Positions 36,889 to 45,919 of a DNA stretch of 64,000 nucleotides are shown piece by piece. The notes below the pieces were generated by a model, which made no database searches, was not told the DNA's origin, and was given only the letters and a program-made list of their open reading frames with translations. The position numbers and the translations under genes were made by a program. The DNA is from Actinomycetota bacterium (GTDB taxonomy: Bacteria; Actinomycetota; Actinomycetes; Mycobacteriales; Mycobacteriaceae): NCBI GenBank assembly GCA_018268465.1, contig JAFDWN010000048.1, forward strand, positions 18,158 to 82,157, read 5' to 3'. Position 1 is the stretch's first letter, and each line of letters starts with the position of its first letter.

Positions 36889-36901
36889 AGGCGAACGAAT
36901 C

Positions 36902-37996
36902 ATGACAGACAAGACGACGGTCGGCGTGGTTGCCGAGTCCGGCGCCGATGAGCGGCGCGTTGCGCTGGTCCCCAAGGCGGTGGCAGCGCTGGTCGGCAGC
37001 GGTGCGGCCGTGGTGGTGGAGGCCGGTGCGGGCCTGCGGGCACTGCTGCCCGACGAGTTGTACGTGGCCGCGGGCGCGTCGATCGGGGATGCCTGGTCGG
37101 CCGACATCGTGGTGAAAGTGGCTCCGCCCAGCGCCGGTGAGGTAACGCGGTTGCGGGCTGGGCAGACGTTGATCGGGTTCCTGGCCCCGCGCAACGCCGA
37201 CAACCAGATCGGCGCCCTCAAGGCGGCCGGGGTGGCGGCGTACGCGGTCGAGGCTATTCCGCGGATTTCGCGGGCCCAGGTGATGGACGCGTTGTCCTCG
37301 CAGGCCAACGTGGCCGGATACAAGGCGGTCTTGCTGGCCGCCTCGGAGTCCACCCGGTTCTTTCCGATGCTGACCACCGCGGCGGGCACGGTCAAACCGG
37401 CCACGGTGCTGGTGCTGGGCGTCGGCGTGGCGGGGTTGCAGGCATTGGCCACCGCCAAGCGGTTGGGCGGGCGGACCACGGGCTACGACGTCCGTCCCGA
37501 GGTCGCCGATCAGGTGCGGTCGGTGGGCGCGCAATGGCTCGATCTGGGGATCGACGCGGCCGGTGAAGGTGGCTATGCGCGCGAACTGTCCGAGGAAGAG
37601 CGTGCGCTGCAACAGAAGTCGCTGGAGAAGGCGATCACCGGATTCGACGTGGTGATCACGACGGCGTTGGTGCCGGGGCGTCCCGCGCCGCGGTTGGTCA
37701 CCGCCTCGGCGGTGGAAGGAATGAAGCCGGGCAGCGTAATCGTGGATATGGCCGGGGAAACCGGCGGTAACTGCGAGTTGACCGAGCCGGGCCAGACAGT
37801 GGTCAAACACGGCGTGACAATCTGCTCGCCGCTGAATCTGCCCGCGACGATGCCCGAGCATTCCAGCGAGCTGTATTCGAAGAACCTCACCGCGCTGCTG
37901 GACCTGTTGGTCACCGACGGTGTGCTGGCACCAGATTTCGACGACGAAGTGATCGCGGCGTCCTGCGTGACGCGCGCCGCGAAGGAGGCGGTCTAA
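36902..37996 (+). CDS. pntAA: NAD(P) transhydrogenase alpha subunit, part 1
   Basis: A 364-aa protein with the AlaDH/PNT N-terminal domain (TTVGVVAESGADERRVALVP) and NAD(H)-binding domain (KPATVLVLGVGVAGLQALAT, GRTTGYDVRPEVADQV). This is domain I of the proton-translocating transhydrogenase. ATG 36902 follows AGAGGCGA; upstream in-frame codons to 36851 belong to the leader. The following genes pntAB and pntB complete the three-gene actinobacterial type. It should supply NADPH from NADH produced by formate dehydrogenase. Confidence 0.95.
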   Translation: MTDKTTVGVVAESGADERRVALVPKAVAALVGSGAAVVVEAGAGLRALLPDELYVAAGASIGDAWSADIVVKVAPPSAGEVTRLRAGQTLIGFLAPRNADNQIGALKAAGVAAYAVEAIPRISRAQVMDALSSQANVAGYKAVLLAASESTRFFPMLTTAAGTVKPATVLVLGVGVAGLQALATAKRLGGRTTGYDVRPEVADQVRSVGAQWLDLGIDAAGEGGYARELSEEERALQQKSLEKAITGFDVVITTALVPGRPAPRLVTASAVEGMKPGSVIVDMAGETGGNCELTEPGQTVVKHGVTICSPLNLPATMPEHSSELYSKNLTALLDLLVTDGVLAPDFDDEVIAASCVTRAAKEAV

Positions 37997-38326
37997 ATGT
38001 ACGACCAGTTGTTGGCCAATATCGCGATCCTGGTCCTGGCCGGGTTCGTGGGATTCGCCGTGATTTCCAAGGTGCCCAACACCTTGCACACGCCGTTGAT
38101 GTCGGGCACCAACGCCATTCACGGCATCGTGGTGCTGGGCGCATTGATCGTGTTGGGCAATCTGCCCGGTGATGCGGGCTGGGGAGTGCGGATCATCGCG
38201 TTCGTGGCGTTGATCTTCGGCACGCTCAACGTGATCGGTGGCTTCCTGGTCACCGACCGCATGCTGGGTATGTTCAAGGCCAAGCCCGCCGCGGCGAAGG
38301 CGTCGAAAGCTGGAGCCGGACAATGA
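37997..38326 (+). CDS. pntAB: NAD(P) transhydrogenase alpha subunit, part 2
   Basis: A 109-aa membrane protein with three to four helices (NIAILVLAGFVGFAVISKVP, then THTPLMSGTNAIHGIVVLGA-like segment and GVRIIAFVALIFGTLNVIGG), the short part of proton-channel domain II. It starts directly after the pntAA stop and overlaps pntB by 4 nt. Confidence 0.95.
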   Translation: MYDQLLANIAILVLAGFVGFAVISKVPNTLHTPLMSGTNAIHGIVVLGALIVLGNLPGDAGWGVRIIAFVALIFGTLNVIGGFLVTDRMLGMFKAKPAAAKASKAGAGQ

Positions 38327-39756
38327 ATTACTTCGTCAATGTGTTGTACATCGTCGCATTCGCGCTGTTCATCCTCGGCCTGTCGGGGCTGACCGGGCCC
38401 AAGACGGCGGTGCGCGGCAACTGGATCGCCGCGTTCGGCATGGGTCTGGCGGTGGTGGCCACCTTGATCAAGGTGCGCGACACCGCGGCGATCAACTGGA
38501 TCCTGATCATCGCCGGTCTGGCGATCGGCGTGATCCTGGGTGTGCCGCCGGCCAAGAAGACCAAGATGACCGCGATGCCACAGCTGGTGGCGTTGTTCAA
38601 CGGCGTCGGTGGTGGCACGGTCGCGTTGATCGCGTGGGCGGAATTCCTCGAGACCGACGGCTTCGCTCATTTCAAACCCGACCAGCACCCGACGGTGGCG
38701 CTGGTGGTGGGGTCGCTGTTCGCGGCGATCATCGGCTCGGTGTCGTTCTGGGGTTCGCTGGTGGCCTTCCTGAAGCTGCAGGAGATGCTGCCCAAGAATG
38801 TCGAAAAGACGTTGGTGGCCTCGGCGAAGTTCTTCCAGGCGGCCAATATCGCGCTGCTGCTCGGTGCGGTGGCGATGTCGGTGTACATCGGTGTCAACGC
38901 CGGGACGGGCACTCCGGGCTGGACGATCGTGCTGGTGCTGGTGCTGGCCGGCGTGATGGGCCTGTTCGTGGTGTTCCCCATCGGCGGCGCGGATATGCCG
39001 GTGGTCATCTCGCTGCTCAACGCGCTCACCGGGCTTTCGGCCGCGGCGGCGGGTCTGGCGCTGAACAACACCGCGATGATCGTGGCCGGCATGATCGTGG
39101 GCGCGTCGGGTTCGATCCTGACCAACCTGATGGCGGTGGCGATGAACCGGTCCATCCCGGCGATCGTGTTCGGCTCGTTCGGCGGCGGCGATGCCGGCCC
39201 CGGTGGCCCGGGTGGCGAACAGGGCACCGTCAAGGCGACCAGCGCCGCGGATGCGGCGATCCAGATGGCGTATGCCAATCAGGTGATCGTCGTGCCCGGT
39301 TACGGCCTGGCCGTGGCGCAGGCCCAGCACGCGGTCAAGGAGATGGCCGAGCTGTTGGAGAACAAGGGGGTGGAGGTCAAATACGCCATCCACCCGGTGG
39401 CCGGCCGGATGCCCGGGCATATGAACGTGCTGCTCGCCGAGGCCGACGTCGCCTACGACGCGATGAAGGAAATGGACGACATCAACGGCGAATTCAACCG
39501 CACCGACGTCACGCTGGTCATCGGCGCCAACGACGTCACCAACCCCGCGGCGCGCAACGACCCGTCCAGCCCGATTCACGGGATGCCGATCCTCAACGTC
39601 GACCAGTCCCGGTCGGTCATCGTGCTCAAGCGGTCGATGTCCTCGGGTTACGCCGGTATCGACAACCCGCTGTTCTTCGCCGACCAGACCTCCATGCTCT
39701 TCGGCGATGCCAAGAAGTCCGTCGGCGAGATGACCGAGGAGCTCAAGGCGCTCTGA
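38323..39756 (+). CDS. pntB: NAD(P) transhydrogenase beta subunit
   Basis: A 477-aa protein: about nine membrane helices (domain II), a glycine-rich linker (GGGDAGPGGPGGEQG), and the NADP(H)-binding domain III (VIVVPGYGLAVAQAQHAVKE, then VKYAIHPVAGRMPGHMNVLL, ADQTSMLFGDAKKSV). With PntAA and PntAB it uses the proton gradient to reduce NADP+ with NADH. The operon ends at a strong hairpin. Confidence 0.96.
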   Translation: MNYFVNVLYIVAFALFILGLSGLTGPKTAVRGNWIAAFGMGLAVVATLIKVRDTAAINWILIIAGLAIGVILGVPPAKKTKMTAMPQLVALFNGVGGGTVALIAWAEFLETDGFAHFKPDQHPTVALVVGSLFAAIIGSVSFWGSLVAFLKLQEMLPKNVEKTLVASAKFFQAANIALLLGAVAMSVYIGVNAGTGTPGWTIVLVLVLAGVMGLFVVFPIGGADMPVVISLLNALTGLSAAAAGLALNNTAMIVAGMIVGASGSILTNLMAVAMNRSIPAIVFGSFGGGDAGPGGPGGEQGTVKATSAADAAIQMAYANQVIVVPGYGLAVAQAQHAVKEMAELLENKGVEVKYAIHPVAGRMPGHMNVLLAEADVAYDAMKEMDDINGEFNRTDVTLVIGANDVTNPAARNDPSSPIHGMPILNVDQSRSVIVLKRSMSSGYAGIDNPLFFADQTSMLFGDAKKSVGEMTEELKAL

Positions 39757-39775
39757 CCCGGCACCAACCGCAGGC

Positions 39776-39811
39776 AACGGCCCCCAGTTCCACCGGAACC
39801 GGGGGCCGTTC
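39776..39811. terminator. Terminator hairpin after pntB
   Basis: AACGGCCCCCAGTTCC pairs with GGAACCGGGGGCCGTT (one mismatch) across a short loop, 19 nt after the pntB stop. A near-copy lies at 39942. Confidence 0.85.
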
Positions 39812-39941
39812 GCCGTGCGGTGCGGGACGCCACGGGCGCGGGGTGGGCACGTGCCGGCCGGGAGCCCGCCGTTGCCGGCAGCGCCGCAGCACGCCACGCC
39901 ATGGCGCCGTGTCGGCCACCGGATCTTCGGTGCCGGCGATG

Positions 39942-39979
39942 CGAAAGGCCCCCATTTCCAATGGAAATGGGGGCCGTTC
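39942..39979. terminator. Terminator hairpin after sucD unit
   Basis: AAGGCCCCCATTTCC and GGAAATGGGGGCC(GTT) pair across AAT. Its outer stem resembles the 39776 hairpin, so the convergent pnt and suc operons each have a matching terminator. It lies 18 nt beyond the stop of the 35-aa ORF. Confidence 0.85.
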
Positions 39980-39996
39980 CGATCGTCGGCAAGCGG

Positions 39997-40104
39997 TTAC
40001 CGTTCCGCGGTCCGCTCCCGGGCGCACTGTGCGTATCGGCGCTGCGCCCACTCGATGCAGAAACCCACCGAGATCACCAGCGACGTCGCGATATACGCGG
40101 CCAT
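39997..40104 (-). CDS. Possible 35-aa single-helix membrane protein coupled to sucD
   Basis: ATG 40104 overlaps the sucD stop by one base (TGATG), and the frame runs 35 codons to TAA 39997 just before the operon terminator. The product [20 protein letters not shown] followed by QRRYAQCARERTAER has one hydrophobic helix (about residues 2-19) and a basic tail, the inside-positive layout of real small membrane proteins. There is no known partner here. The coupling and the terminator placed right after it favour a real gene. Confidence 0.5.
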   Translation of the reverse strand: MAAYIATSLVISVGFCIEWAQRRYAQCARERTAER

Positions 40105-41003
40105 CAGACGGGCTGTGCCGGCTGGAGGAAGTGTGCGCGCACCAATTCGGCGCTCTCCGAAGGGGTCTTGCCGACCTTCACGCCCGCGGCTTCGAGGGCT
40201 TCCTTCTTGGCCTGTGCGGTGCCGGCGGAGCCCGACACGATGGCGCCCGCATGGCCCATGGTCTTGCCCGCGGGCGCGGTGAAGCCGGCGACGTAGCCGA
40301 TGACCGGTTTGGTGACGTGCCGTTCGATGTAGGCAGCCGCACGCTCCTCGGCGTCGCCGCCGATCTCACCGATCATCACGATGACTTCGGTGTCGGGGTC
40401 TTTCTCGAAGGCCTCCAGCGCGTCGATGTGGGTGGTTCCGACGATCGGGTCGCCGCCGATGCCCACCGCCGTGGAGAAACCGATGTCGCGCAGTTCGTAC
40501 ATCATCTGATAGGTCAGGGTGCCGGATTTGGACACCAGACCGATGGGGCCCTGGCCGGTGATGTTGGCGGGGATGATGCCGGCGTTGCACTGGCCGGGGG
40601 AGATGACACCCGGGCAGTTCGGTCCGATGATCCGCGTCGCGTTGCCCTTGGCGACGGCGTGGGCCCAGAAGTAGGCCGTGTCGTGTACCGGAATGCCCTC
40701 GGTGATGACCACCGCGAGCGGGATGCCCGCATCGATGGCTTCCACCGCGGCGTCCTTGGCGAATTTCGGCGGTACGAAGATCACGCTGACGTCGGCGCCG
40801 GTCTCCTTCATGGCCTCCTCGACCGTTCCGAACACGGTGAGCTCGGAGCCGTCGATGGTGACCTTCTGTCCCGCCTTGCGGGCGTTCACGCCGCCCACGA
40901 TCTGCGAACCCGCCTGCGACATCTTGGTGGCGTGTTTGGTGGCCTCGGATCCGGTGAGGCCCTGGACGATGATCCTGCTGTTGGAATCGATGAAGATCGA
41001 CAT
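40104..41003 (-). CDS. sucD: Succinyl-CoA ligase (ADP-forming) alpha subunit
   Basis: A 299-aa protein starting [20 protein letters not shown], with CoA-binding [24 protein letters not shown] fold, [20 protein letters not shown] and the phosphohistidine region [20 protein letters not shown]. It forms or cleaves succinyl-CoA with SucC. Here it may remake succinyl-CoA used as CoA donor to oxalate. It lies 5 nt downstream of sucC. Confidence 0.96.
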   Translation of the reverse strand: MSIFIDSNSRIIVQGLTGSEATKHATKMSQAGSQIVGGVNARKAGQKVTIDGSELTVFGTVEEAMKETGADVSVIFVPPKFAKDAAVEAIDAGIPLAVVITEGIPVHDTAYFWAHAVAKGNATRIIGPNCPGVISPGQCNAGIIPANITGQGPIGLVSKSGTLTYQMMYELRDIGFSTAVGIGGDPIVGTTHIDALEAFEKDPDTEVIVMIGEIGGDAEERAAAYIERHVTKPVIGYVAGFTAPAGKTMGHAGAIVSGSAGTAQAKKEALEAAGVKVGKTPSESAELVRAHFLQPAQPV

Positions 41004-41008
41004 GGTGA

Positions 41009-42178
41009 TCAGGCTCCTGCTGCGGCGAGTTCGGCGGCCTTGTCTGCCGCGTTGTCCATGGAGTCCACCTGGGTGACCAGGGGGTGGTTGGCGCGGTCGA
41101 GGATCGCGCGACCCTCGTCGACGTTGTTGCCGTCGAGACGGACCACCAGCGGCTTGGTCGCCTCGTCGCCGAGGATCTTCAGCGCCTCGACGATGCCGGT
41201 CGCGACCGCATCGCAGGCGGTGATGCCGCCGAACACGTTGACGAACACCGACCGGACGGACGGGTCGTTGAGGATGACGTCCAGCCCCGCGGCCATCACC
41301 TCGGCCGAAGCCCCGCCGCCGATGTCGAGGAAGTTGGCGGGCTTCACGCCGCCGTGCTTCTCACCGGCGTAGGCAACCACGTCGAGGGTGGACATCACCA
41401 GCCCCGCGCCGTTGCCGATGATGCCGACCTGCCCGTCGAGTTTGACGTAGTTCAGATCCTTCGCCTTGGCCTTGGCCTCCAGCGGATCCTCGGACTGCTT
41501 GTCGACGAGGTCGGCGTGGCCGGGCTGGCGGAAGGCGGCGTTCTCGTCCAGGGTGACCTTGCCGTCGAGCGCGACGATGGTGTCGGCGCTGTCGCGCACG
41601 AGCGGGTTGACCTCCACCAGCGTGGCGTCCTCGGCTACGAACGTCTCCCAGAGCTTGACCAGGACCTCGGCGGCCTGGTCGCGGATCTCGGCGGGAAAGC
41701 CGGCCGCGGTGAGGATCTCAACGGCCTTGGCCGTGTCGACACCGGTGGTCGCATCCACCGGCACCTTCGCCAGGGCTTCGGGCCGTTCCACGGCGAGCTG
41801 CTCGATCTCCATGCCGCCCTCGGCGGAAGCCATCGCCAGGAACGTCCGGTTGGTGCGGTCGAGGAGGTAGGAGACGTAGTACTCCTGGGCGATGTCCGAC
41901 GACTCGGTGACCAGCACCCGCCGGGCGATGTGGCCCTTGATGTCCATCCCGAGTATGGCCGCGGCCTTCTCCCTGGCGTCGGCGGCATCCGTGGCCAGCT
42001 TCACACCACCGGCCTTGCCCCGCCCGCCCGTCTTCACCTGGGCCTTGATCACGACCTTGCCGCCGAGTCGCTCGGCCACCTCCTGGGCTTCGGCCGGAGT
42101 GCTCGCGACCGCGCCGTCCAATACCGGTACCCCGTGCTCGGCGAAGAGGTCTCTCGCCTGATGTTCGAATAAGTCCAT
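41009..42178 (-). CDS. sucC: Succinyl-CoA ligase (ADP-forming) beta subunit
   Basis: A 389-aa ATP-grasp protein ([20 protein letters not shown], then [20 protein letters not shown] and LEVNPLV-type [25 protein letters not shown]-like [20 protein letters not shown]). ATG 42178 has no Shine-Dalgarno, but TACAAT lies 5 nt before it on the minus strand, so it looks leaderless. The degenerate island palindrome overlaps that -10 box, so a repressor there would block it directly. Confidence 0.96.
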   Translation of the reverse strand: MDLFEHQARDLFAEHGVPVLDGAVASTPAEAQEVAERLGGKVVIKAQVKTGGRGKAGGVKLATDAADAREKAAAILGMDIKGHIARRVLVTESSDIAQEYYVSYLLDRTNRTFLAMASAEGGMEIEQLAVERPEALAKVPVDATTGVDTAKAVEILTAAGFPAEIRDQAAEVLVKLWETFVAEDATLVEVNPLVRDSADTIVALDGKVTLDENAAFRQPGHADLVDKQSEDPLEAKAKAKDLNYVKLDGQVGIIGNGAGLVMSTLDVVAYAGEKHGGVKPANFLDIGGGASAEVMAAGLDVILNDPSVRSVFVNVFGGITACDAVATGIVEALKILGDEATKPLVVRLDGNNVDEGRAILDRANHPLVTQVDSMDNAADKAAELAAAGA

Positions 42179-42186
42179 ACTTGATT

Positions 42187-42199
42187 GTAGACAGTATGC
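42187..42199. promoter_or_regulatory. GntR-type palindrome, two mismatches (sucC promoter)
   Basis: GTAGACAGTATGC keeps one perfect arm. It lies 8 nt upstream of sucC and overlaps the probable -10 box (TACAAT on the minus strand). Confidence 0.6.
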
Positions 42200-42281
42200 A
42201 CTTCGAAAGGGAAGAGCGAATTCCGTTCGGCGGAGGCAACTTTCGTCCTTTGTGCTCGACGGATCGACCCGAACATGAGAA

Positions 42282-42312
42282 GGCCCCGGGTGAGGAAACC
42301 TCACCCGGGGCC
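42282..42312. terminator. Terminator of frc2-OFA2 unit
   Basis: GGCCCCGGGTGAGG pairs perfectly (14 bp) with CCTCACCCGGGGCC across AAA, 30 nt beyond the OFA2 stop on the minus strand. Confidence 0.85.
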
Positions 42313-42342
42313 CGACTCGCGCTATACGTCCGGCGTCGATGC

Positions 42343-43746
42343 CTAGTCGACTACGAGCGTCTTCTCCTCGTCACGAGTCGTCTTCGGAAAAGGCGACTGC
42401 GTCGGCGCCCCCTGCCCGTGCTTGAGCTTGGGCTGCTTGAGGAAGATGGAGATGAAGGCGCAGGCCACGCCCACCGAGCCGGCGATCATGAATGCCGCAC
42501 CGTAGCCCCAGTTGGCCACGACCATCGATCCCAGGCCCGCACCGACCAGACCGGAGATGACCTTCGAGCTGTACACCAGGCCGTAGTTGGTGGCGTTGTT
42601 GTTCTCGCCGAAGTAGTCGGCGGTCATCGCGGCGAACAGCGGGAAGATCGCACCGCCACCGAAGCCGGAGACCATCGAGGCCAGCAGGAACAGCGGCATG
42701 CTGCCGATGGAGCCCGACAGGTAGACCGCGTACTGCGAGAGCCCGAGGACCACGCAGACCAGGATCAGCGTCTCGCGGCGTCCGTAGCGGTCGGAGATCC
42801 AGCCGATGACGCCGCGGCCGGTGCCGTTGATGATGGCCTTGAGGCTCATGGCCAGGGCGACGATGCCACCGGCGAAGCCCATTTCCTTGCCGAACGGCAC
42901 CTGCATGGCGATACCGAAGATGTTGATGCCGGCGGTGCACAGCAGGACGAACCACATGAGCGGCAGGATGCCGGTCTTGACGGCCTCCATCGGGGTGTAC
43001 TGCTTGGGCGCCGGCGGGTTCTTCTTCAGTGCGCGAGCGATCCGCGGGTCGGCGCTGGCCTTCAGCGGGTCGACGTGCGCGGGCCACCAGTTCTTCGGCG
43101 GATCCTTGAAGAAGAAGCCGCTCACCGCGACCAGGCCGGCCAGGAAGAAGCCGACGGCCGTCAGCAGCCAGGTGTAGTTGCTGACATCCAGGTAGGAGGT
43201 GAACAGGAAGATGAAGGGCACCGAGCCGTAGGCGAAGCCGCCGTTGACGAAGCCGGTCTTGCCGCCCTTACGTTCCGGATACCACTTGCCCACCATGTTG
43301 ACGCAGGTGGCGTAGACGAGGCCGGCCGCCGTGCCGCCGAAGAAGCCGAAGCCCAGGTAGGCGATCCACACGGTGGGCGAATAGGCCAGCGACAGGTAGC
43401 CGAGGAGGGATCCGACCGCACCGAGCATCATCGCGGCCTTGGCCGAGAGGGTGCCGTTCTCGCGCATCTTGCCGGCGGGGAAGGCGATGGCGGCCTGGAA
43501 GAACACCCACAGCCCCAGCAGCCAGAAGATGTGGCCGCTCTCCCAGCCGTGCGCCCCGACCAGCGTGTCCTCGGCGGAGGTGAACGCATACTCCGAGGAG
43601 CTGATGGCCATCATGGAGATCCATGGCAGCCATACCATCCATACCCGGGACCGGCCGAGGATGTCCTTGTCGGTCTCGCCGACCCGGTAGACCCTGCCAT
43701 TGTCGTCGGTTATTTCTCGGTACTTCGGTTCTGCTGTTGTACTCAT
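42343..43746 (-). CDS. OFA-type MFS transporter 2 (oxalate/formate antiporter family)
   Basis: A 467-aa, 12-helix OFA-family MFS protein ([20 protein letters not shown], then [71 protein letters not shown]). It is much closer to OFA3 than to OFA1. It lies 68 nt downstream of the second frc on the same strand, so it probably brings in oxalate for that enzyme or exports formate. Confidence 0.92.
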   Translation of the reverse strand: MSTTAEPKYREITDDNGRVYRVGETDKDILGRSRVWMVWLPWISMMAISSSEYAFTSAEDTLVGAHGWESGHIFWLLGLWVFFQAAIAFPAGKMRENGTLSAKAAMMLGAVGSLLGYLSLAYSPTVWIAYLGFGFFGGTAAGLVYATCVNMVGKWYPERKGGKTGFVNGGFAYGSVPFIFLFTSYLDVSNYTWLLTAVGFFLAGLVAVSGFFFKDPPKNWWPAHVDPLKASADPRIARALKKNPPAPKQYTPMEAVKTGILPLMWFVLLCTAGINIFGIAMQVPFGKEMGFAGGIVALAMSLKAIINGTGRGVIGWISDRYGRRETLILVCVVLGLSQYAVYLSGSIGSMPLFLLASMVSGFGGGAIFPLFAAMTADYFGENNNATNYGLVYSSKVISGLVGAGLGSMVVANWGYGAAFMIAGSVGVACAFISIFLKQPKLKHGQGAPTQSPFPKTTRDEEKTLVVD

Positions 43747-43814
43747 GTCGGTCGAATGCCTCCTGCTTTCCCCTGTGATACTGCGACGGATTTAGTTATG
43801 GGTGTGGGAATCCA

Positions 43815-45041
43815 TCAGATGACTCCCTTTGCTTTGAGCGTGGCGAGCTGATCGGCCAGGCCGAGCTCGGAACCGTAGATGTCCGCGTTGTGCTCGCCGA
43901 GCAGGGGAGAGCGTTGGACGTCAACCGGTGAATCGGACAGTTTGATCGGGCAGCCGACAGTGGTGAATTCACCGCGCTCGGGGTGATCCACCTTCACGAC
44001 CATGTCGTTGGCGGCCAGCGACTCGTCCTCGAAGATCTCTTTGGTCGAGAGGATCGGGCCGCACGGGATGTTGTGCTTGTTGAGCGTTTCGAGGACCTGC
44101 CATTTGCCCAGGCCCATGCTCCACTCCTCGATCAGCTGGAACATCTTGTCCAGCTTGTTGAGGCGCGCTTCCGGGGTGCTCCATTCGGGATCGGTGACCA
44201 GTTCGGGACGGCCGATCAGATTCGCGATCGGTTCCCAGCCCACGGGCTGCACGACCACGTACACGTAGTCGTTGGGCCCGCCCGGGGCGCACTTCACGGC
44301 CCAACCCGGCTGTCCGCCGCCGGATGCGTTGCCCGAGCGCGGAACCTCGTCGCCGAACTCGTCGTTCGGGTATTCGTTGAGGGGTCCGTGCTGCAGCCGC
44401 TGGTGGTCGCGAAGCTTGACCCGGCACAGGTTGAGCACCGAATCCTGCATGGCGACAGTCACCCGCTGGCCGCGGCCGGTGTGCTCACGCTGGTAGAGCG
44501 CGGCCAGGATGCCGGCGACGGCGTGGATGCCGGTGCCCGAATCACCGATCTGGGCGCCGGTGGCCATCGGCGGGCCGTCGATGAAACCGGTGGTGCTCAT
44601 CGACCCGCCCATCGCCTGGGCGATGACCTCATAGGCCTTGTAGTGGGTGTAGCGGCCTTCGCCGAACCCCTTGATCGAGGCGAAGATCAGCCGGGGGTTG
44701 ATCTCCTGCAGCGTGTCCCACCCGAACCCCATGCGGTCGATCGCCCCCGGACCGAAGTTCTCGGCCAGGATGTCGAACCGGGGCAGCATCTCGGTGAAGA
44801 TGCGCTTCCCCTCGGGCGACTTCATGTTGAGCGTGATGCTCCGCTTGTTGCAGTTGAGCATCGTGAAGTAAAGGCTGTCGACGTTCGGGATGTCGCGCAG
44901 CTGCTTGCGCGTCACATCGCCGCCGGGTGCCTCGAGCTTGATGACGTCCGCGCCGAGCCAGGCGAGGATCTGGGTGCACGACGGTCCCGACTGGACATGT
45001 GTCATGTCGAGGACACGCACGCCTTCGAGGGCCTTTCGCAA
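43815..45041 (-). CDS. frc: Second formyl-CoA:oxalate CoA-transferase (family III)
   Basis: A 408-aa family III CoA-transferase of the actinobacterial Frc type ([20 protein letters not shown] onwards) with catalytic Asp167 in [15 protein letters not shown] and glycine loop [11 protein letters not shown]. It is clearly a different lineage from the YfdW-like copy at 27341 and may prefer another CoA donor. I take TTG 45041 as start because AAGGGG precedes it and homologues begin [12 protein letters not shown] 45058 and a start at 45110 are alternatives. Two degenerate island sites lie upstream, and the OFA2 gene follows. Confidence 0.9.
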   Translation of the reverse strand: MRKALEGVRVLDMTHVQSGPSCTQILAWLGADVIKLEAPGGDVTRKQLRDIPNVDSLYFTMLNCNKRSITLNMKSPEGKRIFTEMLPRFDILAENFGPGAIDRMGFGWDTLQEINPRLIFASIKGFGEGRYTHYKAYEVIAQAMGGSMSTTGFIDGPPMATGAQIGDSGTGIHAVAGILAALYQREHTGRGQRVTVAMQDSVLNLCRVKLRDHQRLQHGPLNEYPNDEFGDEVPRSGNASGGGQPGWAVKCAPGGPNDYVYVVVQPVGWEPIANLIGRPELVTDPEWSTPEARLNKLDKMFQLIEEWSMGLGKWQVLETLNKHNIPCGPILSTKEIFEDESLAANDMVVKVDHPERGEFTTVGCPIKLSDSPVDVQRSPLLGEHNADIYGSELGLADQLATLKAKGVI

Positions 45042-45172
45042 GACATTCCCCTTCACTTGCGGATGGACAGGTCCACCGGATCCCGACGCTCCCGCGTGGG
45101 GATCAACCACAGGTTGAGTTCGTCAGTGACTTCACGCCGAACCCGGCGTAGCGTCACTGCCTACCGAATATT

Positions 45173-45185
45173 GCATACAGTTGAT
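45173..45185. promoter_or_regulatory. GntR-type half palindrome (frc2 promoter)
   Basis: GCATACAGTTGAT has one full arm and a broken second arm, 131 nt upstream of frc2. Confidence 0.45.
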
Positions 45186-45237
45186 GGTCTTGTGAAGCCG
45201 CTCACTGGTTCTGTCAGAAAGTAACCGACGTCACAAT

Positions 45238-45250
45238 GCGTACGGTATAC
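45238..45250. promoter_or_regulatory. GntR-type palindrome, two mismatches
   Basis: GCGTACGGTATAC matches 10 of 12 fixed positions and is itself symmetric, 196 nt upstream of frc2. A further half site GCATAC starts at 45252. Confidence 0.55.
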
Positions 45251-45562
45251 CGCATACAATCAGAGCGCAAGACGAATCGTCGACTTTGTTTCCCCGCCTC
45301 TGCGCCTGCCCGTCGCGGGTCGCCTCCGGATCGTCGCGCGAAAGGTCCGGATATCGGACCTCGACGCCGTCGGGGTGATCCTCGGGAGGTGCGCCCCGTG
45401 CCGCGTATGAGCGGGTGCGCCAGGACGGGTAGGGCCAGTCTCCTGACGGCCCGGTTCCACATTCCTGGACGTCAGCTGTGTATCGAAACATGGTGCAGAT
45501 AAAGAAGATTCACAATTTGCGCGCGGGCGAGCGGGTGAGCGCCGTTGGCGGCCAGTTCTTCT

Positions 45563-45603
45563 CTGTGAAAGTGCTTGGAGCTTCGCTGTGAAAACGCTTG
45601 AGG
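45563..45603. repeat. Imperfect 18-bp direct repeat upstream of OFA3
   Basis: CTGTGAAAGTGCTTGGAG (45563-45580) recurs as CTGTGAAAACGCTTGAGG (45586-45603), 15 of 18 identical, 23 bp apart, 44 bp before the perfect palindrome at 45647. It may be a second regulator's site. Confidence 0.6.
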
Positions 45604-45646
45604 CAGTAGACGTATGGGAGTTACCGGGGTCACACTCAGCAGTACC

Positions 45647-45659
45647 GCATACGGTATGC
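45647..45659. promoter_or_regulatory. GntR-type palindrome, perfect copy (OFA3 promoter)
   Basis: GCATACGGTATGC, a perfect palindrome with G at the centre, lies 260 nt upstream of OFA3. Confidence 0.82.
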
Positions 45660-45919
45660 AGTCGACGATTTCGGGACTGCCTCCGGTAAGCGGCTGAATC
45701 TGGCCACGCTCGCGACAAGCCGCGCGAGAAACAGGGGGTGGGTCCGTGGGACATGACCGCACAACGGTCGAAACCGATCGAACCGCCGGGCGCGCCCCGC
45801 CAGACCGGTGACGCAGCCACCTGCTGCACCGTCCGCCAACCGCCCGAAACCCCGCCGCGACCCACCCGGAGCGCAGGGGTCCGACGGCACCTCCTACCCT
45901 TCATCGGAAGTTGAGAAAG

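Larger units (their letters stand above)
45042..45919. other. Long divergent regulatory region between frc2 and OFA3
   Basis: 878 bp with no convincing gene on either strand. It holds three island palindromes (45173, 45238, 45647) and an 18-bp direct repeat (45563/45586). The stretch 45490-45660 is AT-richer than its surroundings. Confidence 0.6.

Noticed and set aside
39812-39941. Palindromic GC-rich stretch between the two terminators, considered as a possible small RNA
   Set aside because: No promoter-like box and no consistent structure apart from the flanking terminators.
45231-45491. 86-codon minus-strand frame in the frc2-OFA3 gap with fairly high GC at third positions
   Set aside because: No ribosome site or -10 box, no recognisable domain, and its end runs into an island operator.
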